DNA of 64,000 nt from Bordetella genomosp. 12 (lineage in GTDB: Bacteria > Pseudomonadota > Gammaproteobacteria > Burkholderiales > Burkholderiaceae_B). The position numbers and the translations under genes were made by a program. Shown in pieces: positions 7,009 to 15,580 of the stretch (positions are counted from its first letter, which is position 1; every line of letters starts with the position of its first letter). Under the pieces are notes generated by a model. The model did no database searches, was not told the DNA's origin, and worked only from the letters and a program-made list of their open reading frames with translations. The stretch is taken from NCBI RefSeq assembly GCF_002261355.1, contig NZ_NEVU01000001.1, positions 248,001 to 312,000 on the forward strand, in the 5' to 3' direction.

Positions 7009-8544
7009 ATGAAAATCCGCTACGCCGCCACAGTCGCGGCCTGTATGGTCGCGTTGCCGGCCTATGCGCTGGACGGTGCCAGCGTGCTGACGCCGGCTCG
7101 CCCGGATGTGCCGCTGGCCCATCCCATCGCCGCCGAACCCATTGCGCCGCCGCCGTTCTCGCTGATCGCCGAGCGGCCGGTCAAACCCGCTTACGTCACC
7201 GGCCTGCCTGGCTTGCCGCAGTACCGCATGGTCAGCGATGATTTTGGCCGCAAGATCGCTAAGTACGACGGTGTCTTCATCCGCCAGAGCCGCGTCGAAC
7301 AGGGCGAAGTGGTCATTCCGCCGGGCGGCCTGTACTACCTGGAAGATACTTGGGGCGGCGAGGTGGCGCTGCGCGGCGAGCAAGTGCCCATGCTGGGCCG
7401 CATGGCCACCTTCGTCGACTACGACATGTCCATCGAGGTGCAGGAAAACGTCACCATTCCCGCGGGCGGCAGCGTGGTGGTGGGCGGGCAGGTGTACCAA
7501 TACTATGCGACGGTTGGCCATGAGACCATGGCCAACCACGCGCTGCATGTGCGCACCATCGCGGGTACCGATTGGGAGTGGGCGTTCGGCAATCCCATCC
7601 TGTCGGCCAATGAGACCAACTGGTGGGGCACGCGATTCAACCAGCTCTACAACCAGGGCCAGGCGCGCGAGGTGTCGCCGCAGAAGATGGTGTTCGACTG
7701 GCTGAGCGGAGTGCGCACCGACCGCCTGCTGTATGCCGAGGACAAGATCCATGCGGGCCTGGCCGGCGCGGGCGAGCAATGGCAGATCGGCGCACGCACG
7801 CTGCGTGTGGCGGCGGTCGGCCATGACACCGTCACGCTCGAACTCCTCGAAGACGGCAAGGTCGTCAAGACGCGCACGTTGGGTCCGGTGCAACCGGCCA
7901 GGCTGATCGAAGATACGGCGGCGCGCAAGGCACTGGTCTTCGAGGATGGCGACATCGTGGTCTTTCTGTCGCCCTGGCCCAAGGCCTTCGAAGACGGCAA
8001 GGCCAACCTCAAGGTGTACGGCAAGGCATTCAGCCTGGCTTATGGCGCCGACTACGCACCTGACACGCGTTACGCCAGTTATCCGGTGGGCTGCCCGACC
8101 GGGCATCAGTTCGGCTTCATGCTGGTCAACAAGGAAACGATACGGCTTAAGCCGGGCGAGGCCTATACCGGACCGGAAGGGTATTTCAAGATCGCGGTCG
8201 ACGGCATCGATAACGGCAAGGTGACCGGCTGGCATATCGAAGATCGCGACGGCGCGCGCTCCATCAATCTGGGCGGCCCGGACGTCGAGAACGTCGATCT
8301 GGTTCTGGGCCAGGGGCGTGTGGCCGGGCAGGCCATGTTGTTCGACGTGGGCCGAGCGATGCTGGCCCGCAGTTATGCCACCGCCCAGCGCGCCGATGCG
8401 GGCGCAGCGCCCGCGCCCGTCGCGGCCGCCCCGGTGGCGGCCGAGTCGCGGGCCGGCTGGTCGCCGTCGTTGATCATTGTCGTCGCCATCCTCGCGCTGG
8501 CCTGCCTGGGCGTGGGTTTCGAGTGGGGCCGGCGCCGCCGCTAG
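7009..8544 (+). CDS. Secreted, C-terminally membrane-anchored protein of unknown function
   Basis: 511 residues. A signal peptide (MKIRYAATVAACMVALPAYA) is followed by about 440 residues rich in beta-strand pattern. An Ala/Pro-rich linker (about 463-482) precedes one C-terminal transmembrane helix (SLIIVVAILALACLGVGF) and a basic tail GRRRR. The body has repeated beta motifs such as WQIGARTLRVAAVGHDTVTLELLEDGKVV, which recalls S-layer-like or cell-surface beta domains. A single conserved-looking Cys lies in YPVGCPTGHQFGF. I do not recognise the family. It sits between the MerT-like protein and the TusA-MetE fusion with 19-nt gaps, so it probably faces the periplasm for the same pathway. Confidence 0.7.
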   Translation: MKIRYAATVAACMVALPAYALDGASVLTPARPDVPLAHPIAAEPIAPPPFSLIAERPVKPAYVTGLPGLPQYRMVSDDFGRKIAKYDGVFIRQSRVEQGEVVIPPGGLYYLEDTWGGEVALRGEQVPMLGRMATFVDYDMSIEVQENVTIPAGGSVVVGGQVYQYYATVGHETMANHALHVRTIAGTDWEWAFGNPILSANETNWWGTRFNQLYNQGQAREVSPQKMVFDWLSGVRTDRLLYAEDKIHAGLAGAGEQWQIGARTLRVAAVGHDTVTLELLEDGKVVKTRTLGPVQPARLIEDTAARKALVFEDGDIVVFLSPWPKAFEDGKANLKVYGKAFSLAYGADYAPDTRYASYPVGCPTGHQFGFMLVNKETIRLKPGEAYTGPEGYFKIAVDGIDNGKVTGWHIEDRDGARSINLGGPDVENVDLVLGQGRVAGQAMLFDVGRAMLARSYATAQRADAGAAPAPVAAAPVAAESRAGWSPSLIIVVAILALACLGVGFEWGRRRR

Positions 8545-8563
8545 TTCGTACAGGAGTCCTGCC

Positions 8564-10066
8564 ATGCAAGCCGTATCCCGGCATGAACACAGCCCCGATG
8601 TCAGTTTCGACGGCGGGGATCTGGATTGCGGCAACGGGTTGTTGCTGTTGATCCGCAAACACATCGATCCCCTGCCGCGCGGCGGCTTGCTGGAAATCCA
8701 GTCGCGCGAGATTTCGGTCGATGAGGATCTGCCCGCCTGGTGCCGCCTGACGGGCAATGAGTTGTTGTCCTGGACCTGTCACGGCGCGCAGCGCAGTTTT
8801 CTGGTCTGCAAGGGTGCGCTGGCCGAACGGCAAGCGCCGGGTCAGGCGCCGGTGGACGCGCGCGTCGAGGGCGCGCCGGCACGGCAGGCCGAGCGCCAGC
8901 GCAGGCCCGTTGCCGCCCTGCCGCCGCTGGCGGTCACGGGCATGGGCAGTTGGCCGCGCCCGCGCTGGATGATCGATGCCATGCACGCCCACGTGCAGGG
9001 GCGGCTGGCGGAGGCGGCGTTTCAAGAGACTGCGGACGACGCCGTGCGCCTGGCCATCGCCGCCCAGGAGAAGGCGGGCGTGGATATGGTCACCGATGGC
9101 GAGCAGCGCCGCGACAGCTACGCCAGCTTTGTGGCCTCGCGGCTGGATAACTGCCAGCTCATCCCCCTGACCGATCTGCTGCCCCTGGTGGACGACCCCG
9201 AGGCGTTTGCCGCCGAGCTGCGCGCGCTGGATATTCCGGCCGGCGACGTGCGGCATCCCGCCGTGTTTGGCCGGCTGGCCCGGTCACGGCCATTGGTCGC
9301 GCATGAAGTCGATTTCGCGCGCTCGATCACGGACAAACCGGTGAAAGTCGCCTTGCCCGGCCCCTATTTACTGACGCGCACCATGTGGATGGAGTGCATC
9401 TCCGACCGGGCTTATGACAACCGTGAGGCGCTGGCGGCCGATATCGTGCGGGTGTTGCGCGAAGAACTGGCCGAGGCCTTGGATGCCGGTGCGACATTGG
9501 TGCAGTTGGACGAGCCGGTGCTCTCCGAGGTGGTGTTTGCCGGCGCGAAGAACAAGCGCAGCTTCATGTGCGGCGCGCTGTCCGAATCGCTGGCGCCGGC
9601 CGATGAGCTGGCGTTTGCCCGCGATCTGCTCAATGCGGTGCTGGACGGCATGCCGCAGGAGCGCACGGCCTTGCATGTCTGCCGGGGGAACTGGACGCCC
9701 GATGAAAGCGTGGCGCTGTCGGGCGATTATGCGCCGCTGCTGCCTACGCTGGCACAGGTGCGGGTCGGCGCCTATCTGCTGGAGATGTGCACGCCGCGCG
9801 CCGGCGACGTGGCCATGCTCGGGGCCCTGCCGGATCACGCCCGCATCGGCATCGGGGTCGTGAATCAGAAAGACCCGGCCATCGAAGCCGAGGCGGAGGT
9901 CGCTTCGCGCATCGAACGCGGCATCCAGCTGTTTGGGCGCGACCGCTTGCTGCTGCATCCCGATTGCGGGTTCGCGACCTTTGCCGATAACCCCATCTGT
10001 TCGGCGGGTATCGCCCAGCAGAAGCTGGCGGTGATCGCCCGCGCCGCCAGCCGCTTTAAGCGGTAA
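8564..10066 (+). CDS. Fusion of TusA-like domain and MetE-type zinc methyltransferase
   Basis: 500 residues. Residues about 10-80 form a TusA-like domain with Cys22 in GGDLDCGNGLLLLIRKH and the family's second half (SREISVDEDLPAWCRLTGNEL). After a linker rich in Ala, Gln and Arg (about 88-120), residues about 122-500 match the C-terminal catalytic domain of cobalamin-independent methionine synthase. Zinc ligands are present: His371 and Cys373 in LHVCRGNW, Glu407 in YLLEMC and Cys468 in HPDCGF. The MetE N-terminal domain that binds triglutamyl-folate is absent, so an ordinary MetE role is unlikely. Inference: methyl transfer to or from a sulfur atom carried on the TusA domain. Strong AGGAG before ATG 8564. 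Confidence 0.85.
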   Translation: MQAVSRHEHSPDVSFDGGDLDCGNGLLLLIRKHIDPLPRGGLLEIQSREISVDEDLPAWCRLTGNELLSWTCHGAQRSFLVCKGALAERQAPGQAPVDARVEGAPARQAERQRRPVAALPPLAVTGMGSWPRPRWMIDAMHAHVQGRLAEAAFQETADDAVRLAIAAQEKAGVDMVTDGEQRRDSYASFVASRLDNCQLIPLTDLLPLVDDPEAFAAELRALDIPAGDVRHPAVFGRLARSRPLVAHEVDFARSITDKPVKVALPGPYLLTRTMWMECISDRAYDNREALAADIVRVLREELAEALDAGATLVQLDEPVLSEVVFAGAKNKRSFMCGALSESLAPADELAFARDLLNAVLDGMPQERTALHVCRGNWTPDESVALSGDYAPLLPTLAQVRVGAYLLEMCTPRAGDVAMLGALPDHARIGIGVVNQKDPAIEAEAEVASRIERGIQLFGRDRLLLHPDCGFATFADNPICSAGIAQQKLAVIARAASRFKR

Positions 10067-10120
10067 AGGGTGGCGGAAGGCGCGCAAGGCTATGATGGCG
10101 CACCTCGCACAGGAATCACC

Positions 10121-10384
10121 ATGAAAAAGTACGACCTCGAAAAGAACAAGGCTTTGAAGCTGGCAGGCCAGTTGCGCCAGGCCGGCACGCCCGGCCGCTT
10201 CGGCGCCGACCCCCTGCCGGATCGGCGTGAGCAGCGCAAGCGCGACCAGGCCGCCGGCCTGGTGCCCTTTGCGCTCAAGCTGCCGCAGGCGCAGGCCGAG
10301 CGCGTGCGCGCTCTGGCTCAGGAGCGTGGCGTGTCGACCAACGAGCTGGTCGCCGAGCTGCTGCAACAAGCCCTGGACGCCTGA
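10121..10384 (+). CDS. Small RHH-like hypothetical protein
   Basis: 87 residues, basic N-terminal half. The C-terminal part [34 protein letters not shown] looks like a ribbon-helix-helix (Arc/CopG-like) segment. AGGAATCACC precedes ATG 10121. It lies 54 nt after the TusA-MetE gene and 5 nt before the DUF188 gene. Possibly a DNA- or nucleic-acid-binding protein; function unknown. Confidence 0.6.
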   Translation: MKKYDLEKNKALKLAGQLRQAGTPGRFGADPLPDRREQRKRDQAAGLVPFALKLPQAQAERVRALAQERGVSTNELVAELLQQALDA

Positions 10385-10389
10385 TCCGC

Positions 10390-10869
10390 ATGCAGATCTG
10401 GGTCGATGCCGATGCCTGCCCGGTGGTCATCAAAGACATTCTTTATCGGGCCGCCACGCGCTGGCAGCTGCCGATGACGCTGGTGGCCAACCAGATGCTG
10501 CGCACGCCGCCGTCGCCCTGGATCCGCGCCGTGCAGGTCCCGCGCGGGTTCGATGTGGCCGATGCGCATATCACGCAGCATGCCGTGGCCGGCGACCTGG
10601 TCATCACCGCCGATATCCCGCTGGCTGCCGATGTGCTGGCCAAAGGGGTCATGGCGATCAACCCGCGGGGGGAGCGCTACTCGCCGGAAACCATCCGCGA
10701 GCGCCTGACCATGCGCGACATGATGGAAGAGCTGCGCTCGGCAGGCGTGGAAACCGGAGGGCCGGCCGCGTTCAGCCAGGCCGACCGCAAGGCGTTCGTC
10801 AATCAACTGGACGCGCTGCTGGCGCGGCACGCGCGCTCCGGCAGCGCAAATAACAAACCCTCCGTGTGA
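10390..10869 (+). CDS. YaiI/YqxD (DUF188, UPF0178) family protein
   Basis: 159 residues starting [19 protein letters not shown], the family signature, with [18 protein letters not shown] and [13 protein letters not shown] further on. The fold is PIN/NYN-like, and the acidic residues at positions 6, 8 and in TADIPLA are candidates for a nuclease-type metal site, but the biological role is unknown. Its last codons form the left arm of the terminator at 10853-10882. Confidence 0.9.
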   Translation: MQIWVDADACPVVIKDILYRAATRWQLPMTLVANQMLRTPPSPWIRAVQVPRGFDVADAHITQHAVAGDLVITADIPLAADVLAKGVMAINPRGERYSPETIRERLTMRDMMEELRSAGVETGGPAAFSQADRKAFVNQLDALLARHARSGSANNKPSV

Positions 10870-10882
10870 CCGGAGGGTTTGT
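10853..10882. terminator. Bidirectional terminator between the DUF188 gene and porin
   Basis: ACAAACCCTCCG and CGGAGGGTTTGT form perfect 12-bp arms with a 6-nt loop. The TTTGT/ACAAA ends supply short T-rich tails in both directions. It overlaps the 3' end of the DUF188 gene and lies 47 nt past the convergent porin gene, so it can serve both. Confidence 0.8.
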
Positions 10883-10929
10883 GGTGAGCGCAGGCCTTGC
10901 GGCTTGCGCTCGTGTTGCCTGCTACAGGA

Positions 10930-12036
10930 TCAGAAGCTGTGGCGCAGGCCTACGCCCACGGCCGTGCTCTTCAGATCGTCGACGAAGGCATAGTTCTTCG
11001 CGTACGAGGCATAGGCATACAGATCCGTGCGCTTGGACAGATCATAGGTATAGCCCAGGCTGAAGACATTCATCTTCTCGTCGCCGCCGGTCAGGCGGTC
11101 GTTGGACGGATCGACCATTTGCCAGGAGCCGAACAGGCTGCCTGCCCCGCCGACCGGCATCGTGGCGCCGACCATGTACGAGTTGGCCTTGAAGCCGTCT
11201 TCGAAACGGTAGCTGCCGAACTCATTGCTGTAGGGCGTGCCGCTGGGCAGATCCTGGCCGACGAACCAACCGTCGGTGGTGCGGCCGTAAGCGGCGGCCA
11301 GCTTGACGACTTCGAAGTCGTAGGTCACGCCCACGGCGTACTGGCGCGGCGTGGCGCCGTTGTCGATGGAGGAGCGGCTGGCGCCGTTGAGCTGGTCGTA
11401 GGTCAGCGTGACGTTCAGGGGGCCTTGCAGGTAGCGCAGGCCGGCGGTGATGCCGCGCGTATTGTCGGCGGTGCGGAAGCCCGATTGATCGTCGTTGTTG
11501 CTGTCGACGTTGAAGGAATACCCCACGCCGAGTTCAAAGCCGTTGAACGACGGGGTCTTGTACATCACCATGTTGTCCCAGCGCATGGTGTTGGCGGCGC
11601 TGAAACCGGCGCCGATGTTCGCTTGGGTGTAGCTGGTGTAGAAGGGGTCGATGTCGGCCAGGTAATTGGAGCCGACCGTCGCCTGGCGGCCGAATTCCAG
11701 CGAGCCCCAGGCGTTGCTGGCCAGCCCGATGGTGGCCTGGCGCCCGAACATGCGGTCGTCCTGGGCGCGGCTGCCGTTGCCGGAGTCAAAGCCGCTTTCG
11801 AGCTTGAAGGTCGCGCGCAGTCCGTCTCCCAGATCCTCGGTGCCGCGCAAACCCCAGCGCGAGCCTTCCTGGATGCCGTTGATCATGCCGGCGCGGCTGC
11901 CGTCGAAGCCCGGGCCCTTGATCTTGTTGTAGCCAATGCCGGTGTCGATGACACCGTAGAGAGTGACTGACGTGTCTGCCTGTGCAATGCCGGCCAGTGA
12001 CAGGCCCAGCGCCGTTGCGAGCAACGTCTTTTTCAT
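10930..12036 (-). CDS. Gram-negative porin (outer-membrane, Bordetella/Burkholderia type)
   Basis: 368 residues. Signal peptide MKKTLLATALGLSLAGIAQA is followed by DTSVTLYGVIDTGIGY, the standard first strand of the betaproteobacterial general porins (Porin_4, OmpC-like). WGLRGTEDLGDGLRATFKLE follows, and the C-terminus is VGVGLRHSF with the terminal Phe used for BAM recognition. It forms a trimeric 16-strand diffusion pore. An unusual terminator-like hairpin lies in the leader (12084-12120). Transcription ends at 10853-10882. It is monocistronic. Confidence 0.95.
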   Translation of the reverse strand: MKKTLLATALGLSLAGIAQADTSVTLYGVIDTGIGYNKIKGPGFDGSRAGMINGIQEGSRWGLRGTEDLGDGLRATFKLESGFDSGNGSRAQDDRMFGRQATIGLASNAWGSLEFGRQATVGSNYLADIDPFYTSYTQANIGAGFSAANTMRWDNMVMYKTPSFNGFELGVGYSFNVDSNNDDQSGFRTADNTRGITAGLRYLQGPLNVTLTYDQLNGASRSSIDNGATPRQYAVGVTYDFEVVKLAAAYGRTTDGWFVGQDLPSGTPYSNEFGSYRFEDGFKANSYMVGATMPVGGAGSLFGSWQMVDPSNDRLTGGDEKMNVFSLGYTYDLSKRTDLYAYASYAKNYAFVDDLKSTAVGVGLRHSF

Positions 12037-12347
12037 CCGAGAAATCTCCGTGCAGGGGTTGAGACATGCGCCGCTTTGTCCGGCGCAAAAAAGAAGGGAA
12101 CTGCGGATGACGCGGTTCCCTTGTGCCGAGTGTAGGCCAAAACGAAGCTATTTCGGTCAATTGTGCTCAATATGCATCTATTTAGAAACATTAGGTTGCT
12201 AAAGTAAAGAATCGTCTCGACCCCGTTTGTGCGGGCGGCGCACCCTGGCCGGCGGCGGTGCTCGCTCCGCGTTGCGCGTTATCGGGGCAGCGGCGGCGCA
12301 TCCGGCCCGCACTGGTGTAGCCTTGGCCCTCCCATCAAGGAGAGGTT
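12037..12347. other. Divergent intergenic region, porin and panB
   Basis: 311 nt without a gene. The stretch 12120-12210 is AT-rich compared with its surroundings and should hold the porin promoter. A TTGACC on the minus strand (about 12160) is a possible -35, but no well-spaced -10 was found. The panB side has GGAGAGGTT before ATG 12348. The porin leader hairpin is listed separately. Confidence 0.6.
12084..12120 (-). promoter_or_regulatory. Terminator-like hairpin in the porin leader
   Basis: On the minus strand GGGAAC..GTTCCC (outer 6 bp) encloses GCG..CGC with one mismatch. The stem is followed directly by TTCTTTTTT, about 50-60 nt upstream of the porin start. Since no minus-strand gene lies upstream, this cannot be the terminator of another transcript. 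It fits an attenuator or protective 5' hairpin of the porin mRNA. Confidence 0.5.
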
Positions 12348-13214
12348 ATGGCCAGCAGCGCCCCCCAGCATTCCCCCGCGCCCTACGGCGGCGCGAGCCC
12401 AGTCCGCAAAGTCACGCCACGGCGTCTGCAGGAGATGCGCGAGGCCGGTGAAAAAATCGTCATGCTGACGGCCTACGACGCCGTATTCGCGGGGCTGGCG
12501 GGGCAGGCCGGGGTGGACGTGGTGCTCGTCGGCGATTCGCTGGGCATGGTCTGCCAGGGGGGCGACAGCACGGTGCCGGTCACGATGGACGACATGGTCT
12601 ATCACACGCAAGGCGTGGCGCGTGGCCTGGCGGCGGCGGATGCGGCCTCCCTGCTCTTGTCGGATCTGCCCTTCGGCAGTTATCACGGCGGGCAGGATGA
12701 AGCCATGCGCAATGCCGTACGCCTGATGCAGGCCGGCGCGCACATGGTCAAACTGGAAGGCGGCGGCTGGACGGCGCCGCTGGTGCGTTTTCTGGTCGAG
12801 CGCGGGGTGCCGGTATGCGCGCATCTGGGGCTGACGCCGCAGACGGTGCACGCATTGAGCGGCTACCGCGTCCAGGGCCGCGACGACGCGGGCGCCGCGC
12901 TACTGGAGCGCCACGCGCGTGAGTTGGCCGATGCGGGCGCGACGCTGCTGGTGCTCGAAATGGTGCCGGCCGCGCTGTCGTCGCGCATTACCCAGGCCTT
13001 GCCGGCCTGCCACACCATCGGCATCGGCGCCGGCCGCGGCACGGCCGGCCAGGTGCTGGTGATGCATGACATGCTGGGCGCCAGCCTGGGCAAAACGCCG
13101 CGCTTCGTGAAGAACTTCCTGGCCGGCAGCGGCGGGGTGCGCGAGGCCTTCGCGGCCTATGCCCAGGCCGTGCGGCAGGGCAGCTTCCCGGACGACGCCC
13201 TGCACGCCTGGTAA
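12348..13214 (+). CDS. panB: 3-methyl-2-oxobutanoate hydroxymethyltransferase PanB
   Basis: 288 residues. It makes ketopantoate from 2-oxoisovalerate and methylene-tetrahydrofolate, the first step of pantothenate synthesis. Hallmarks are [29 protein letters not shown] with the metal-binding Asp, [31 protein letters not shown] and IGIGAG. The ATG at 12348 has GGAGAGGTT upstream. panC is not adjacent. It converges with the yegD-like gene with only 4 nt between the stops. Confidence 0.96.
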   Translation: MASSAPQHSPAPYGGASPVRKVTPRRLQEMREAGEKIVMLTAYDAVFAGLAGQAGVDVVLVGDSLGMVCQGGDSTVPVTMDDMVYHTQGVARGLAAADAASLLLSDLPFGSYHGGQDEAMRNAVRLMQAGAHMVKLEGGGWTAPLVRFLVERGVPVCAHLGLTPQTVHALSGYRVQGRDDAGAALLERHARELADAGATLLVLEMVPAALSSRITQALPACHTIGIGAGRGTAGQVLVMHDMLGASLGKTPRFVKNFLAGSGGVREAFAAYAQAVRQGSFPDDALHAW

Positions 13215-13218
13215 CCGG

Positions 13219-14460
13219 TCAGCCGAATTGGCGCCGGGCATCCAGCGCCAGCCCGGCGCCGATGCTGCCGAACAGATCGCCTTCGACGCTGCGAGCCTGC
13301 GGCACCAGCGCCGAGACGCGCTCGCGCAGACAGGGCACGCGGCTCGAGCCGCCCGTGAAAAACAGGGTGTCCACCGTGGTTACCCCGGCGTCGGCCAGCA
13401 GACGGGCGACGGTGGTCTCGACACGGTCGATCAGGCCGTTCATCGAGACGTCGAAGGCGGGCCGGTCGATGTCGGCGGCCAGGCCCGGCGCAATGCGCGC
13501 CAGGTCGATGTGCGTGGCCGACGCTTCGGACAGGGCGATCTTGGCCTCCTCGACCTGGATGGCGACCCAATGCCCCTCGCGATTCTTGATCAGCGTCATC
13601 AGGTGGTCGATCTTGGCGCGATCGACCGCCTGGGCCTGGATGAAGGCAAAGGTTTCGGCAGCCTTGCGGGTATAGGCCTGATTGATCGTATGCCAGCATG
13701 CCAGGTTGGCGTATTGCGTCGAGGGGACATCCTTGCCGGTTTTCAGTTGTCCGCCCAGCCCGAACAAGGGCATGACATGCGCCAGGCTCAACTGCTTGTC
13801 GAAGTCGGTGCCGCCAATATGGACCCCGCCATGCGACAGGATGTCGTCGCGCCGGTCGGCGCGCCCGGCGCGGTCGGGTCCCAGGCGGATGAGCGAGAAG
13901 TCGGAGGTGCCCCCGCCGATATCGATGACCAGCACCAGTTCCTCGCGCGAAATCTGCGACTCGTAGTCGAAGGCGGCGGCCAGGGGCTCATACTGAAACG
14001 CGATATCGCGCAGACCCACCGCGCGGGCGATCTCCGCCAGGGTGTCCTGGGCGAGCTGGTCCGCCTTGGGATCGTCGTCGACGAAAAAGACCGGGCGGCC
14101 GAGCACGGCGGCTTCAAAGCTGCGGCCGGCCGTGCGTTCGGCGCGGGCCTTCAGTTCAGCGATAAAGCGCGTGAGCAAAACCTTGAAGGGCACGGCGCGG
14201 CCGGCCACCTCGGTATGGCCTTCCATGAGGGAGCTGCCCAGCAGGCTCTTCATGGAGCGCATCAGGCGGCCATCGTAGCCGGCCACATAGTCGGCGATCG
14301 CGGCACGGCCATAGCTGACCTCATCATCCTCATCGTGAAAGAAGATGGCCGAGGGCAAGGTGGCTTTGCCGTCTTCCAGCGCGAGCAGGGCGTGCTGTCC
14401 GGGGCGCATCCATCCGACGGTGGAGTTGGAGGTGCCGAAATCGATTCCGCAGGCAGTCAT
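13219..14460 (-). CDS. Hsp70-family protein, YegD type
   Basis: 413 residues. It has the Hsp70/actin nucleotide-binding fold: phosphate-1 loop GIDFGTSNSTVGW (about 5-17), phosphate-2 loop LVIDIGGGTSDFSLI (about 195-209) and adenosine motif FFTGGSSRVP near 370. The DnaK substrate-binding domain is missing, as in E. coli YegD. Such proteins are cytoplasmic ATPases of unclear chaperone function. It is monocistronic and divergent from the sigma-54 activator, with about 120 nt between them. Confidence 0.9.
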   Translation of the reverse strand: MTACGIDFGTSNSTVGWMRPGQHALLALEDGKATLPSAIFFHDEDDEVSYGRAAIADYVAGYDGRLMRSMKSLLGSSLMEGHTEVAGRAVPFKVLLTRFIAELKARAERTAGRSFEAAVLGRPVFFVDDDPKADQLAQDTLAEIARAVGLRDIAFQYEPLAAAFDYESQISREELVLVIDIGGGTSDFSLIRLGPDRAGRADRRDDILSHGGVHIGGTDFDKQLSLAHVMPLFGLGGQLKTGKDVPSTQYANLACWHTINQAYTRKAAETFAFIQAQAVDRAKIDHLMTLIKNREGHWVAIQVEEAKIALSEASATHIDLARIAPGLAADIDRPAFDVSMNGLIDRVETTVARLLADAGVTTVDTLFFTGGSSRVPCLRERVSALVPQARSVEGDLFGSIGAGLALDARRQFG

Positions 14461-14583
14461 GGCAAACCAGGAAAAAAGCGGGCTAGTGTAGCCCAGGCCG
14501 ACCTGGCCTAGGGTATGCCGGAATGGAGCCCGGGCGCGGACGGTCGCATAATCGCGACAGTATCGCGTCCCTATATTGCATCA

Positions 14584-15549
14584 ATGACACCGCCGCCCGC
14601 CCTGGCCGACGCCATCGTCGGCGATCATCCCTCCATTGTGGCCTTGCGCGACCTGGTCTTGCGCGTGGCGCGCAGCCGCGCCAGCTCCGTGCTGATTTAC
14701 GGCGAAACCGGCACCGGCAAAGGGCTGGTCGCCCGCGCGCTGCACGAGCATTCGGCGCGCGCCGACAAGGGCTTTACCGAGATCAACTGCGCGGCCATTC
14801 CGGGCAACCTGCTGGAGTCGGAGCTGTTCGGCCATGAGCGCGGCGCCTTCACGGGGGCGGTCGCGCGCAAGGAGGGCCTGCTGGAAATCGCGCATGGCGG
14901 CAGCGTGTTTCTCGACGAGGTGCGCGAGCTCGAGCCCATGATGCAGGCCAAGATCCTCACCTTGCTCGACAGCCGGCGCTTTCGCCGCATCGGCGCGGTG
15001 CACGAGCTGAGCACCGACGTGCGCTTTATCGCGGCGACCAACAAGATCCTGTTGGGTGAGGTGGCCGAGGGCAGGTTTCGCGATGATCTCTACTATCGTC
15101 TGCAGGTCGTATCGATCAACCTGCCGCCGCTGCGCGAACGCGGCGACGATGTCTTCGTGCTGGCCGATCGTTTCCTGGCGCGCTACAACGCGCTGCACGC
15201 CAGCGGCTTTCGCCACATCGACACCGACGTGCAGGATATTTTCCGGCGCTATGGCTGGCCGGGCAATGTGCGGGAGTTGGGCAACCTGCTTGAACGCATC
15301 TGCATCCTGGAAAGCGGCGACACCATCGGCATGGGCCACCTGCCGGCGCGCATTGTGCGCGAGGCCACCGCGGCGCCGCAAACGGGCGGTTATGCCGTGC
15401 GCACCGCGCAGTTTCAGCGCCGCATGATCGAGGCGGCCTTGGCGGCGGCGGGCGGCAGCGTGGCCGCGGCCGCGCAGTCCTTGGGCTTGACTCGCCATGC
15501 CCTGCGGCACCAGATGGCCCGGCTGGCGTTGGAAAAAACACCGGCCTGA
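14584..15549 (+). CDS. Sigma-54-dependent activator without receiver domain (PspF-like layout)
   Basis: 321 residues. The AAA+ domain (about 10-240) has Walker A GETGTGKG at 40-47, the sigma-54 contact loop GAFTGA at 87-92, Walker B GGSVFLDEV and the arginine-finger region LPPLRERGDD. A Fis-type HTH lies at about 285-320 (AAAAQSLGLTRHALRHQMARL). There is no N-terminal regulatory domain, so activity would be set by a partner protein or by abundance, as for PspF. No pspA is nearby and the targets are unknown. The ATG at 14584 is chosen because it begins just before the AAA+ domain; in-frame codons extend to 14515. Confidence 0.85.
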   Translation: MTPPPALADAIVGDHPSIVALRDLVLRVARSRASSVLIYGETGTGKGLVARALHEHSARADKGFTEINCAAIPGNLLESELFGHERGAFTGAVARKEGLLEIAHGGSVFLDEVRELEPMMQAKILTLLDSRRFRRIGAVHELSTDVRFIAATNKILLGEVAEGRFRDDLYYRLQVVSINLPPLRERGDDVFVLADRFLARYNALHASGFRHIDTDVQDIFRRYGWPGNVRELGNLLERICILESGDTIGMGHLPARIVREATAAPQTGGYAVRTAQFQRRMIEAALAAAGGSVAAAAQSLGLTRHALRHQMARLALEKTPA

Positions 15550-15552
15550 CGG

Positions 15553-15570
15553 CCGGGCCGGCAGGCCCGG
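15553..15570. repeat. GC-rich hairpin in a convergent gap
   Basis: CCGGGCC and GGCCCGG arms with loop GGCA lie between the stops of the sigma-54 activator and the Bug receptor gene. There is no T-tract. It may act as a weak bidirectional terminator. Confidence 0.35.
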
Positions 15571-15580
15571 CGCGCAAGCT

